Shown in pieces: positions 26,308 through 34,750 of a DNA stretch of 64,000 bases (within the stretch, counting starts at the first letter, position 1; each line of letters starts with the position of its first letter). Source of the stretch: Thiomicrospira sp. (lineage in GTDB: Bacteria > Pseudomonadota > Gammaproteobacteria > Thiomicrospirales > Thiomicrospiraceae). Both the position numbers and the translations under genes were made by a program. The notes under the pieces were generated by a model. The model worked only from the letters and a program-made list of their open reading frames with translations. It had not been told where the DNA came from and ran no database searches. Location of the stretch: positions 1 to 64,000 of the forward strand of contig NZ_JACUTY010000004.1 in NCBI RefSeq assembly GCF_014859555.1. Direction: 5' to 3'.

Positions 26308-27423
26308 ATGCAGTTAAGTTCGATAGAAGAAATTTTAGAAGATTATCGCCAAGGCAAAATGGTGATTATTATGGACGATGAAGATCGCGAAAATGAAGGC
26401 GATCTGCTGATTCCAGCATCGGCTGTAACCGCAAGCGATATTAATTTTATGGCGCGTTATGGGCGTGGTTTGATTTGTCTGACTTTAACTAAAGAACGTT
26501 GCCAGCAGCTGCATTTGCCTTTAATGGTGCGTGATAATCAAGATCCACATGGCACCAACTTTACGGTTTCAATTGAAGCCGCGAAAGGCGTTTCAACTGG
26601 CATCTCGGCTTCTGATCGCGCGGTTACGATTCAAGCGGCGGTGAAAGCCGATGCCACCCCGGCTGATATCATTACGCCCGGCCATATTTTCCCACTGATG
26701 GCGCAACCAGGTGGCGTGTTAACTCGAGCCGGCCATACCGAAGCCGGTTGCGATATGGCGCGATTAGCTGGGTTTGAACCCGCGTCCGTGATCGTTGAAA
26801 TCATGAATGAAGATGGCACCATGGCGCGTCGTGATGATCTGGAAGCCTTTGCAGAACAGCATGGTTTAAAATTGGGTACGATTGCGGATTTAATTGAATA
26901 TCGCCTAAAGAACGAAAAAACCGTTGAACGTGTGTCGGAATGCGCCTTACCGACCGATTTTGGTGAATTTAAACTGATTGCTTATGAAGACGCGTTAGAT
27001 CACAAAGCGCATTTTGCGTTGGTCTATGGCAAAATCGATCCAACTCAACCCACCTTAGTGCGAGTTCATATGCAGGACACGCTGTGTGATTTATTAGGTG
27101 CACAACGCCAAGAATGCGGTTGGCCTTTACGCTCGGCGATGGCGCAAGTTGCGAAGGCAGGATCAGGTGTCATTGTGCTATTACGTAAACACGAAGAAGC
27201 CAGCGAGTTACTAGACAGAATTGCGCACTATCAGCTGTCGGATCGCGGGATTAATGTGCCAGAAGCGGCGGCCGAAGACGATGCCAAAACTTTCGGCTTG
27301 GGCGCGCAGATTTTAGCCGACCTAGAGCTCAAACAATTGCGTGTGATTGGTTCCGCCTGGAAACTAAACGCCTTAAGTGGCTTTGGTTTAGAAGTGACCG
27401 AATATATTGAAAAACAAGGATAA
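26308..27423 (+). CDS. ribB: RibBX: active DHBP synthase fused to a degenerate GTP cyclohydrolase II domain
   Basis: The 371-residue protein has an N-terminal DHBP synthase (RibB) with intact [28 protein letters not shown] and metal-site residues; it makes the four-carbon unit of riboflavin. The C-terminal GTP cyclohydrolase II-like half has lost its active site. The zinc motif C..GD...RCDCG is replaced by [15 protein letters not shown] (residues about 254-268), keeping one of three Cys, and the EGRGIGL loop is absent. This is the RibBX type described in Proteobacteria, so a separate ribA should exist elsewhere. A 7-bp hairpin (26274-26292) precedes the AAGGAT ribosome site; no FMN riboswitch is evident. 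Confidence 0.92.
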   Translation: MQLSSIEEILEDYRQGKMVIIMDDEDRENEGDLLIPASAVTASDINFMARYGRGLICLTLTKERCQQLHLPLMVRDNQDPHGTNFTVSIEAAKGVSTGISASDRAVTIQAAVKADATPADIITPGHIFPLMAQPGGVLTRAGHTEAGCDMARLAGFEPASVIVEIMNEDGTMARRDDLEAFAEQHGLKLGTIADLIEYRLKNEKTVERVSECALPTDFGEFKLIAYEDALDHKAHFALVYGKIDPTQPTLVRVHMQDTLCDLLGAQRQECGWPLRSAMAQVAKAGSGVIVLLRKHEEASELLDRIAHYQLSDRGINVPEAAAEDDAKTFGLGAQILADLELKQLRVIGSAWKLNALSGFGLEVTEYIEKQG

Positions 27424-27427
27424 AAAC

Positions 27428-27889
27428 ATGAAAGTAATTGCCGGAAATGTAACCGCCCAAAATATGAAAGTTGGCCTATTAGTGGGGCGTTTTAACAGCT
27501 TTGTAGTAGAACATTTAGTGCAAGGTGCGGTGGATGCCATTGTGCGTCACGGTGGCAGTGCGGATGCGATTGAGCAAGTGTATGTGCCAGGGGCGTTTGA
27601 AATGCCGATTGCGGCACAAAAAATGGCCGCGTCCGGCAAGTACGATGCGATTATTGCATTGGGTGCGGTGATTCGTGGCGGCACGCCACACTTTGAATAT
27701 GTGGCAGGTGAATGCACCAAAGGCTTAAGCCAGGTGATGTTGAACCATAACATTCCAGTGGCCTTTGGTGTGTTAACGGTTGACTCAATTGAGCAAGCAA
27801 TTGAACGTGCTGGCACCAAGGCAGGCAACAAAGGAGCAGAAGCGGCACTATCTGCAATTGAAATGGTTAATGTATTGAAGCAGATATAA
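27428..27889 (+). CDS. ribH: 6,7-dimethyl-8-ribityllumazine synthase
   Basis: The 153-residue enzyme joins the RibBX and RibD products to lumazine. The substrate-binding motifs [16 protein letters not shown] and [14 protein letters not shown] (with the catalytic His) are clear. ATG 27428 comes four bases after the ribBX stop with AAGGAT upstream. The stop overlaps nusB by one base. Confidence 0.96.
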   Translation: MKVIAGNVTAQNMKVGLLVGRFNSFVVEHLVQGAVDAIVRHGGSADAIEQVYVPGAFEMPIAAQKMAASGKYDAIIALGAVIRGGTPHFEYVAGECTKGLSQVMLNHNIPVAFGVLTVDSIEQAIERAGTKAGNKGAEAALSAIEMVNVLKQI

Positions 27890-28380
27890 TGAACGATCCA
27901 AAAGAACTAGCGGACTTAATAAAGCAACCTTCACAAGAAGTCGAAGAGCAAGAAGCTCAGGCTAGCCCGCGCACACAGGCGCGTCGTGTTGCGCTGCAGG
28001 CGTTGTATCAGTGGCAGGTGAATCAAGAAGAGGTTTATCTAATTGAGAAACAGTTTTTTGAAGATGGCCTACTGTCTAATTTAGACCGCGAGTGGTTTAG
28101 AGAATTGTTGGCGCAGGTTTCAGCTGAATCCGAGCAGTTGGACGAGGCCTATGTGCAATTTATAGACCGTTCCGCTAAGTTGATTAACCCAGTTGAACGC
28201 ACAATTTTGCGTATGGCGACTTATGAATTGCAAACCCAAATGCAAATTCCTTATAAGGTTGTGATTAATGAAGCCGTGGAGTTAACCAAGCGATTTGGTG
28301 CCGAAGATGCACATAAATATATCAATGGTGTATTAGACAAGGTTGCGAAAAAACTGCGCCCGGTCGAATTTTCAGTTTAA
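27889..28380 (+). CDS. nusB: Transcription antitermination factor NusB
   Basis: The 163-residue all-helical NusB works with NusE on boxA RNA in rRNA antitermination. The core starts at about residue 25 with TQARRVALQALYQWQVN, and the late motif INEAVELTKRFGAEDAHKYINGVLDK is typical. About 24 extra acidic and polar N-terminal residues precede the core, longer than in Escherichia coli. The position ribH-nusB-thiL is conserved. Confidence 0.95.
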   Translation: MNDPKELADLIKQPSQEVEEQEAQASPRTQARRVALQALYQWQVNQEEVYLIEKQFFEDGLLSNLDREWFRELLAQVSAESEQLDEAYVQFIDRSAKLINPVERTILRMATYELQTQMQIPYKVVINEAVELTKRFGAEDAHKYINGVLDKVAKKLRPVEFSV

Positions 28381-28393
28381 GCATTTTTAACCC

Positions 28394-28460
28394 ACAAGCC
28401 CACGCCAACTGACTGGATGATTAAGTTTATAAATCATTCTGCTAATTGGCGTGGGCTTGT
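28394..28460. repeat. Long inverted repeat between nusB and thiL
   Basis: A perfect 15-bp inverted repeat (28394-28408 and 28446-28460) encloses 37 bases, within which ATGATT and AATCAT form a second inner stem. As RNA this would be a 67-nt extended hairpin with an internal bulge. No T-run follows, so it is not a standard terminator. Copy number elsewhere in the genome is unknown; no second copy is apparent here. Confidence 0.75.
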
Positions 28461-28479
28461 TGCTTTTGGCAGGCCTTGC

Positions 28480-29421
28480 ATGGAATTTGATTTAATAGAG
28501 CAATATTTTAAACCTCTAAGCCAAACCACCAGGCCTGGTGACTTGGCGATAGGGGATGACGGTGCACTCATTACGCCGCCAGAAAATTCGCAACTGGTAG
28601 TGGTGACGGATACCTTAGTGAGCGGTGTGCATTTTTTAGCGCAGGCCAACCCTTACGATATTGGTTGGAAATCCTTAGCCGTTAATTTAAGTGATTTGGC
28701 CGCAATGGGCGCACAGCCCGCGTTTTATTCGCTTGCGCTGACCTTACCCAGCGCTGATCCGCCATGGTTAGAAGCATTTAGTCGAGGTTTGCATGATTGT
28801 GCCAAACCTTATGCCATGCCACTGATAGGCGGGGATACTACACGGGGTCCTTTATGTATTAGCGTTACCGCGCAAGCTTGGGTGCCAAAGGGTGAAGCTT
28901 TGTTAAGAAGCCGCGCTAAGTTGGGCGATGACATTTATGTCAGCGGTGCAATTGGTGAGGCGGGTTTGGGTTTGATGTTGGCGAAGGCGGGCGGTTTAAC
29001 CAGTAGCACGCAAGAAGATTATGCATTAACACGACTCAATCGTCCACAAGCCAGAGTATCGCTCGGCTTGGCGTTGCGTAACCTAGCGAGCAGTGCGATT
29101 GATGTGTCGGATGGTTTGTTAGCGGATTTAAATCATATTTTACAGGCATCTAATTTAGGCGCGCAATTATACTTGGCCGATATTCCACTCAGCGACGCGG
29201 TAAAAAACTGGGCGCAAGCGAATCCGATTCAGGCTTTAAATGCGGGGGACGACTATGAGTTATGTTTTACTGCGAATCCAAACCAACGTCAGGTGATAAA
29301 GGATTTGTCAGGTTTATTGGGTTTGCCGATTCATCGAATTGGTAAGATCCGTCAAGCACCAGGCCTGGTGGTCGAAGGTTTAGTCGGCGATAAGGATGTG
29401 CGCGGGTATGAGCACTTTTAA
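28480..29421 (+). CDS. thiL: Thiamine-monophosphate kinase
   Basis: The 313-residue kinase phosphorylates thiamine monophosphate to the active cofactor thiamine pyrophosphate. Conserved segments are GDDGALI, VVTDTLVSGVHF, NLSDLAAMGAQP and GGDTTRG. ATG 28480 gives the family N terminus MEFDLIEQYF; an earlier ATG lies within the long inverted repeat. Two perfect palindrome copies are in this gene: 28528 (TTRPGD, just before the first motif) and 29358 (APGLVV, near the end). Confidence 0.94.
   Translation: MEFDLIEQYFKPLSQTTRPGDLAIGDDGALITPPENSQLVVVTDTLVSGVHFLAQANPYDIGWKSLAVNLSDLAAMGAQPAFYSLALTLPSADPPWLEAFSRGLHDCAKPYAMPLIGGDTTRGPLCISVTAQAWVPKGEALLRSRAKLGDDIYVSGAIGEAGLGLMLAKAGGLTSSTQEDYALTRLNRPQARVSLGLALRNLASSAIDVSDGLLADLNHILQASNLGAQLYLADIPLSDAVKNWAQANPIQALNAGDDYELCFTANPNQRQVIKDLSGLLGLPIHRIGKIRQAPGLVVEGLVGDKDVRGYEHF
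28528..28539. repeat. Iterated palindrome copy 1 inside thiL
   Basis: Perfect ACCAGGCCTGGT in the 14-bp form, read as Thr-Arg-Pro-Gly. Confidence 0.9.
29358..29369. repeat. Iterated palindrome copy 2 inside thiL
   Basis: Perfect ACCAGGCCTGGT in the 14-bp form, read as Pro-Gly-Leu-Val. Confidence 0.9.
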
Positions 29422-29453
29422 GATTCGCACCGCACGGAGATTCGAGCAGTGCT

Positions 29454-29494
29454 AGGTTTAGCTAGGCTTTAAAAGCCGCTAAACCTTATTTTTT
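29454..29494 (+). terminator. Rho-independent terminator between thiL and aroG
   Basis: The outer stem AGGTTTAGC / GCTAAACCT encloses an inner stem GGCTTT / AAAGCC-type hairpin and is followed by TATTTTTT. It overlaps the aroG stop codon and probably serves both convergent genes. Confidence 0.85.
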
Positions 29495-30547
29495 ACGGCG
29501 TGCTTGAACACCTTGTGCCAAGGTTTCGAGCAGTTTCACACTGCTATTCCAGTCAATACAGGCATCGGTGATACTTTGTCCGTAAATTAAGTCTTGATCA
29601 GGGATCACATCCTGGCGACCACCTACTAAATGACTTTCTACCATCGCGCCCATAATGTGCTGAGAGCCACGTGCTAATTGGTCGGCAATCGACTGAGCAA
29701 CAATCATTTGGCGTTCGTGATTTTTACTGCTATTGGCATGGCTGCAATCAATCATTAAACGAGATTGAACTTCGGCCGCTTTAAGTTGATTGACCGCATC
29801 AGCGACAAATTCTGGCTCATAATTTGGGCCAGAATTACCACCACGTAAAATAACGTGGCAATCTTGATTGCCGGTGGTGGAGAAGATCGCCGAATGACCG
29901 GTTTTGGTTAGAGATAAAAAAATGTGGGGTTTGTTTGCGGCACGAATTGCATCCACTGCGACTTTAAAACCACCGTCTGTGCCATTTTTAAAACCGACAG
30001 GGCAAGATAAGCCAGAAGCCAGTTCACGATGACCTTGGCTTTCGGTTGTGCGTGCGCCAATCGCGCCCCAACTAATCAAATCTGACACATATTGTGGTGA
30101 GATTAAATCTAAAAACTCGGTCGCGGCGGGCACACCTAAGTTATTCACGTCGACTAAAAAGCCGCGTGCCCATTCCAAGCCCTTGTTGATTTGAAAGGTT
30201 TCATTTAAGTCCGGATCGTTAATTAAGCCTTTCCAGCCTACGGTGGTGCGTGGTTTTTCAAAATACACCCGCATCACAATTAACAGGTCTTTTTCAAAAA
30301 AATCGATTTGCTGTTTTAGGCGCTGGGCGTATTCCATGCCGGCTTTTGTGTCGTGGATTGAGCAAGGCCCTATCACGACTAATAAACGATCATCTTCACC
30401 CAGCAGAATCTTGTGAATTTGTTGGCGCGTTTCATGCACGGTTTTTGAAGCGGTTTCGGATAATGGAAACTTCTCGTGAAGATCAATTGGCGGGCGCACT
30501 TCTGTAATGTGGTTAATGCGAAGGTCGTCAGTTTGATATTGCGTCAT
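29486..30547 (-). CDS. aroG: 3-deoxy-7-phosphoheptulonate synthase, class I (AroG/AroF/AroH type)
   Basis: The 353-residue enzyme condenses phosphoenolpyruvate with erythrose 4-phosphate, the first step of the shikimate pathway. Motifs VVIGPCSIHDTKAG, RVYFEKPRTTVGWKGLINDP, GARTTESQGHRELASG, and the metal-binding DCSHANSSKNH are all intact. Which amino acid feeds back on it cannot be read with confidence; aroG is used as the generic symbol. It is a single gene with a 247-base divergent upstream region. Confidence 0.93.
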   Translation of the reverse strand: MTQYQTDDLRINHITEVRPPIDLHEKFPLSETASKTVHETRQQIHKILLGEDDRLLVVIGPCSIHDTKAGMEYAQRLKQQIDFFEKDLLIVMRVYFEKPRTTVGWKGLINDPDLNETFQINKGLEWARGFLVDVNNLGVPAATEFLDLISPQYVSDLISWGAIGARTTESQGHRELASGLSCPVGFKNGTDGGFKVAVDAIRAANKPHIFLSLTKTGHSAIFSTTGNQDCHVILRGGNSGPNYEPEFVADAVNQLKAAEVQSRLMIDCSHANSSKNHERQMIVAQSIADQLARGSQHIMGAMVESHLVGGRQDVIPDQDLIYGQSITDACIDWNSSVKLLETLAQGVQARRKK

Positions 30548-30794
30548 CGTTATTCAGTATCCTGCGTTTTTGGGCGGCATAAAAATCGGTTTATTATAAG
30601 CCAAATCGCCATCTGACTCCTACCAAAAACAGGTTGAATTTAATGGATTCGCATAATTTATCGCCATTTTTGAACTTCGATAGCCTAGAACAATGGGGTT
30701 TTTAATAAATTAAATGGCTTCAACGGTATTAAAAAAAAATTACTATGCTAAAATTTGCTCCAATTAAATTGATTCAAAAAGAAGTGGTAAAGTC

Positions 30795-31094
30795 TTGGCC
30801 CAACACTGCAAATACATTATTGAAGGTATGACCGAAGATGGTCGTAAATTCCGTCCGAGTGACTGGATTGACCGCATTTCATCGATGATGGCATCCTATG
30901 GCAAATCCCATCGTTTAGTTTACTCGGAACTCTTACACCCAGAGCTCTATAATGGTGCTAAATGCTTAATTATTGATACTGAGCTTGAGATAAAAAATCC
31001 CAGTATGTTTGAGTATGTGATGCACTTTGCAAAAAGTAATAATCTCAAAACGTCTAAGGTGTGTGACTTGGAAGAGGCAAAGCTCGGTGCTTAA
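30795..31094 (+). CDS. DUF3579 family protein
   Basis: A 99-residue protein of the DUF3579 family has the recognisable core MTEDGRKFRPSDWIDRIS. Function is unknown. The start is a TTG at 30795, chosen because family members carry about ten residues before this core; the ATG at 30828 would remove them. The upstream 247-base region shared with aroG is AT-rich and holds TGCTAAAAT at 30746-30754, a possible extended -10 without a clear -35. Confidence 0.78.
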   Translation: MAQHCKYIIEGMTEDGRKFRPSDWIDRISSMMASYGKSHRLVYSELLHPELYNGAKCLIIDTELEIKNPSMFEYVMHFAKSNNLKTSKVCDLEEAKLGA

Positions 31095-31133
31095 CGGCTA
31101 GAGCAGCCTTTATCTAGAAGGTTAAATGCTTTT

Positions 31134-31163
31134 CCCGAAACCACCAGGCCTGGTGGTTTCGGG
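31134..31163. terminator. 30-bp perfect palindrome between convergent genes
   Basis: A perfect 15+15 bp palindrome is centred on the iterated element ACCAGGCCTGGT (31143-31154). It sits 39 bases after the DUF3579 stop and 37 bases before the pilD end, where a bidirectional terminator is expected. Only TTATTGTG follows on the plus strand. Confidence 0.65.
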
Positions 31164-31200
31164 TTATTGTGTTACGATTAGACAACCCCGCATAGTGGCT

Positions 31201-31983
31201 CTAAAGCAACCATTCAACTAAAGCTTGCTCACCCACAAATAACTGAACCGCGCCACCAACGGCGAGAAATGGGCCGAAGGCCATTTGGCTTTGCCAAGCT
31301 TGTTTACGCGAGATAATTAAGAAAATAGCAATCACAAGGCTGCTGATAGCCGCAATCACAATAATTTGCGGTAACGCACTAACGCCAAACCAAGCGCCCA
31401 GCGCGGCGGCTAATTTAAAATCGCCGTAACCCATACCGTGTTTGCCCGTCAAACGAAAGTGTATTTGATAGATTAGCCAAAGAACCCCATAACCCAATAC
31501 CGCCCCTAAAATCGCTTGTTGTGGATCGGTAAACTGACCAAATGCATTAAGTAATAGCCCGAGCCAAAGCAGCGGAAGACTGAGGTTGTCGAGAATTAAG
31601 TGGTGCTCTAAATCAATCACGCTGATGGTTAACAGCCATAACAAAAACAGTGCACCAATTAGCCCATTCCAATTAAAGCCAAATTGCCAAACCGCCAGAA
31701 GAGCTAAGGCGGTCGCGCTGATTTCGATAAGCGGGTAACGCCAAGAAATGGATTGATTACAAGTTTGGCAGCGGCCTAAACTAAACAGCCAGCTCAACAA
31801 GGGAATGAGTTGATACCAGGCAAGCGGTGTTTCGCACTTGGGGCATTGTGAACCACCCAGGCTGATAGCTTTAAGTTGTTCGTCTGCGGGGTTAAGCATC
31901 ACACGCGGTAAACGCCAGCTTAGCATCGAGATAAAACTACCAAATACTAGGCCTAAAAGGGCGGTAATAAATAAGTCAATCAT
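31201..31983 (-). CDS. pilD: Type IV prepilin peptidase
   Basis: The 260-residue integral membrane aspartyl protease cleaves and N-methylates prepilins. The N-terminal cytoplasmic loop has the zinc tetracysteine (CPKC and CQTC). Two catalytic Asp are seen in SVIDLEHH and in the GxGD motif GMGYGDFKLAAALGAW. About eight membrane segments are present. It stands away from pilB/pilC genes and could serve the msh pilus and other type IV or type II systems. The next upstream gene (STAS) is three bases away. Confidence 0.94.
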   Translation of the reverse strand: MIDLFITALLGLVFGSFISMLSWRLPRVMLNPADEQLKAISLGGSQCPKCETPLAWYQLIPLLSWLFSLGRCQTCNQSISWRYPLIEISATALALLAVWQFGFNWNGLIGALFLLWLLTISVIDLEHHLILDNLSLPLLWLGLLLNAFGQFTDPQQAILGAVLGYGVLWLIYQIHFRLTGKHGMGYGDFKLAAALGAWFGVSALPQIIVIAAISSLVIAIFLIISRKQAWQSQMAFGPFLAVGGAVQLFVGEQALVEWLL

Positions 31984-31986
31984 GCA

Positions 31987-32280
31987 TTAAGCCATGTTGA
32001 AAAGCTGTTTGAATCGCACCACTTCAAATGTTTTCTGAATCTCTTGAGACATGTTTTTGATGGTGATGTTGCTGGCATCTTGCCCCATGCGATCGCGCAT
32101 TTGCAACAACATGCCCAATCCGCCACTGTCGATATGTTTGCATTGCAATAGGTCGATAATAATATGGTCGAGTTGTTTTTGAACATAAGCACTTTCAAAT
32201 TCTTTAAATATATCAACGGTTAACGCACCAATTACTTGTAAATGAAGGGTTTTGTTTTCTACGTGACTACTTATGCTCAT
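31987..32280 (-). CDS. Stand-alone STAS domain protein (anti-sigma factor antagonist type)
   Basis: The 97-residue single STAS domain has the phosphorylatable Ser in HIDSGGLGMLL at about residue 52, the same place as in SpoIIAA-type antagonists. Usually such proteins are controlled by a kinase (RsbW type) and a phosphatase, neither of which is adjacent. Its neighbours are pilD and queD, so its target is unknown; other STAS proteins act in lipid transport (MlaB). Confidence 0.85.
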   Translation of the reverse strand: MSISSHVENKTLHLQVIGALTVDIFKEFESAYVQKQLDHIIIDLLQCKHIDSGGLGMLLQMRDRMGQDASNITIKNMSQEIQKTFEVVRFKQLFNMA

Positions 32281-32294
32281 AAGGCTCTTCCAAT

Positions 32295-32672
32295 TTATTC
32301 AGAATAGGTAACGCAGTTTCGATCATTTTCCCAAACCGTGAGGCTGTGCATTTTGACATCATCAGTTTCAATGCGTTTAGCAATTTCAGTGTAAAGGTAT
32401 TGTGCAATGTGTTCAGCCGTCGGGTTGAGGCGTTGAAAGTGTGGGTGATCATTTAAAAAGGTGTGATCCAGTTCTTTTACCGCTTGTTTGGCGTGTTGTT
32501 TAATTTTTTTAAAGTCAATTAACATACCAATATCATTAAGTCTGTTGCCGCTTACCTCTACTTCGACCTTCCAGTTGTGGCCATGCAATTTTGCACAATC
32601 GCCATCATAGCCGCGTAAGCTGTGAGCGGCGGCAAAGTCGAGTAGGGTTTTAAGGGTAAATTGTTGTGCCAT
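32295..32672 (-). CDS. queD: 6-carboxy-5,6,7,8-tetrahydropterin synthase QueD
   Basis: The 125-residue enzyme of the PTPS family makes the pterin intermediate of queuosine and 7-deazaguanine synthesis. The zinc His and catalytic Cys are in AHSLRGYDGDCAKLHGHNW, and the downstream LDHTFLND and PTAEHIAQYL motifs are complete. I start at MAQQFTLK, where homology begins; the open frame extends 28 codons further upstream. QueC is encoded at 46371; queE and queF are not in the window. Confidence 0.9.
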   Translation of the reverse strand: MAQQFTLKTLLDFAAAHSLRGYDGDCAKLHGHNWKVEVEVSGNRLNDIGMLIDFKKIKQHAKQAVKELDHTFLNDHPHFQRLNPTAEHIAQYLYTEIAKRIETDDVKMHSLTVWENDRNCVTYSE

Positions 32673-32777
32673 AAAATTCAGTCTTTTGCTAATAAGTTGC
32701 GTGAAATCAACGTGTTGCTCTGCGCGGATTAAGCACGGGATGCCAAATGCATCCATAAAGAAATAATTATAACGAAA

Positions 32778-33656
32778 TTAGTGTTGGCGCTGGGCAATAA
32801 AGTTAATTAAATCATGCAGAAATGCGCTTTGAAAGGGTAATTTTTGATGCTGTTTATGCGCCAGATCAATTGTTTGATCACGTAAGGTTTTGGCCGCTTG
32901 CATTCCCATTAGGCTTGGAAAGGTGGATTTGTTGAGTTGTTGATCTCGGCCTTGGGTTTTGCCAAGCGTGGCGGTATTGCTTTCAATGTCAATAATGTCA
33001 TCCTGAATTTGAAAGGCTAATCCGAGGGCTTCACCGAGTTTTGATAAAGTCGGCTGGTACTGGTCAAAATTCGCATGGGTTACGGCACCGAGTAACAATG
33101 CAGCTTTAATTAGAGCACCCGTTTTCATTTGATGGAGTTGTGTGAGTTTAGCTAAATCGAGTTTTTTATTTTCGCTGATGATGTCTAATATCTGTCCGCC
33201 AATCATGCCATTGGGTCCGCTGGCCTGACATAAAATATTTAAACTTTTAACAATTGCGTCAGCCGAAAGTTTTGGTGCACGGGTGATGATTTCAAAAGCC
33301 AGGGTTTGCTGAGCGTCCCCCACTAGGATCGCGGTGGCCTCGTCAAATTGTTTGTGGCAAGTGGGTTGGCCGCGTCGTAAATCATCATCATCCATCGCCG
33401 GTAGGTCGTCGTGGACAAGCGAGTAGCTGTGAATCAACTCAATCGCGCAGGCGGCTGGTTCAAGTTGTTGGCGTTCAATTCCGAGCCCTTCACCAATCGC
33501 AAATACTAAAGCAGGGCGAATGCGTTTGCCCGGGCTTAAGCTGGCATAACGGATCGCTTGATTTAAGGGTTCGGGTGTGGTTTTTAGGTATTGATCTAGG
33601 GTTTGGTTTAATACCGCTTCTAAATGTTGTTGATAGGCTAGTAATTGGGTGTTCAC
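32778..33656 (-). CDS. ispA: Farnesyl diphosphate synthase (geranyltranstransferase)
   Basis: The 292-residue polyprenyl synthase condenses isopentenyl diphosphate units to farnesyl diphosphate for quinones and undecaprenyl carriers. The first Asp-rich motif is LVHDDLPAMDDDDLRRG and the second FQIQDDIIDIE, both intact. GTG 33656 is chosen: it follows AAAAAAGAGCG and gives the family length of about 295. The longer open frame would carry the start past the palindrome at 33710 and almost to the next gene. xseB and dxs, the usual partners, are not adjacent. Confidence 0.92.
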   Translation of the reverse strand: MNTQLLAYQQHLEAVLNQTLDQYLKTTPEPLNQAIRYASLSPGKRIRPALVFAIGEGLGIERQQLEPAACAIELIHSYSLVHDDLPAMDDDDLRRGQPTCHKQFDEATAILVGDAQQTLAFEIITRAPKLSADAIVKSLNILCQASGPNGMIGGQILDIISENKKLDLAKLTQLHQMKTGALIKAALLLGAVTHANFDQYQPTLSKLGEALGLAFQIQDDIIDIESNTATLGKTQGRDQQLNKSTFPSLMGMQAAKTLRDQTIDLAHKQHQKLPFQSAFLHDLINFIAQRQH

Positions 33657-33709
33657 AAGGCGCTCTTTTTTTACTTTAAGGTTTACAGCGTTTAATGGAT
33701 TCAGATTAT

Positions 33710-33721
33710 ACCAGGCCTGGT
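33710..33721. repeat. Iterated palindrome copy between the SDR gene and ispA
   Basis: Perfect ACCAGGCCTGGT in the 67-base gap, two bases from the SDR stop. It is preceded by TATA and followed by TTTTT on the plus strand. Confidence 0.88.
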
Positions 33722-33723
33722 TT

Positions 33724-34590
33724 TTAACGACGCCCATCTCCACCGGCTTTCGCTAGCACCCAGTCGAGTGCGTGCGTCGGTAAAAGACGTTTTAGAAAAG
33801 CGAAAACTTTGGTTGGTAGGGTAACGCGATAGCGAGCCTTGGGGCGTTTTGATTGCAGCGCGTGTAATAACACCTTGCAAACTGCTTCTGGCCCTAAAGT
33901 GAATGGCGCGGAAGCTTCGGTGCTAGCCAAACGTTTAATCATGGACTGATAGTTTGTTTGGTGAACCGAGTCGTGGGCTTGAGGTTTGACCCAGTGATTA
34001 AATTCGTGATAAGCGTTGGCTCTAAATTGAGACAGAATTGGCCCGGGTTCAATTAAGCTGATTTGAATCGGGTCGTGCTTTAATTCCACTCTTAAGGTGT
34101 CGGCTAACCCCTCAATCGCATATTTGCTTGCGTTATAAGCCCCTCGATAAGCCATGGCGGCAAACCCCAGTACCGAGCTATTGTAAATAATCCGACCATG
34201 ACCTTGGTGACGCATGTGCTTAATCGCCAGGTTCGTGAGTTGTTGAGTGCCAAATACATTGGTAGCAAATTGATGTTCGAGTGCCGCACGGCTTAAGTCT
34301 TCAACTGCACCGGGTAAGCCAAATGCCGCATTGTTAAATAAAGCATCAATCTGGCCATTGCTGATCTCAAGCACTTCAGTCCAAGCCTGTTCAACAGAGG
34401 CTGGGTCGGCTAGATCCAGTTGAATTACATGTAGGCCTTCTTCGCGTAAACGCTCTAGATCTTGGGCTTGGCGCACACAAGCAATTATCCGATAACCCAA
34501 GTTTTGTAGGGCATGAGCACTGTGGTGACCAATGCCGCTTGAGCAACCGGTTATTAAAATGGTTTGCGGGGGCATGATTGGGGTTGGCAT
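33724..34590 (-). CDS. Short-chain dehydrogenase/reductase
   Basis: This 288-residue classical SDR has cofactor motif TGCSSGIG at residues about 15-22, NNAAFG, the catalytic Ser in IIYNSSVLGF and the YxxxK pair in YNASKYAIEGL. The substrate is not evident. ATG 34590 is preceded by TTAGGACTTT; upstream ATGs lack a site. It lies upstream of ispA on the same strand with a 67-base gap that holds a palindrome copy. Confidence 0.88.
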   Translation of the reverse strand: MPTPIMPPQTILITGCSSGIGHHSAHALQNLGYRIIACVRQAQDLERLREEGLHVIQLDLADPASVEQAWTEVLEISNGQIDALFNNAAFGLPGAVEDLSRAALEHQFATNVFGTQQLTNLAIKHMRHQGHGRIIYNSSVLGFAAMAYRGAYNASKYAIEGLADTLRVELKHDPIQISLIEPGPILSQFRANAYHEFNHWVKPQAHDSVHQTNYQSMIKRLASTEASAPFTLGPEAVCKVLLHALQSKRPKARYRVTLPTKVFAFLKRLLPTHALDWVLAKAGGDGRR

Positions 34591-34750
34591 GATTAAAGTC
34601 CTAATCGTTTTCAAGGTCAGCTGAATTCGCAACAAATTAACATGAAAACGGCTTTAATCGCTAGCAATTGTTTGAATAATCTCACAAGGATTGGTGTCGC
34701 ATGGCGTTTCGTTTCAGGTATAATGTGGAGCTTAATTTTGTGGGGTGGTT

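Noticed and set aside
30548-30794. Extra gene or RNA in the aroG/DUF3579 divergent region
   Set aside because: No open frame or strong hairpin is visible; most likely it holds only the two promoters.
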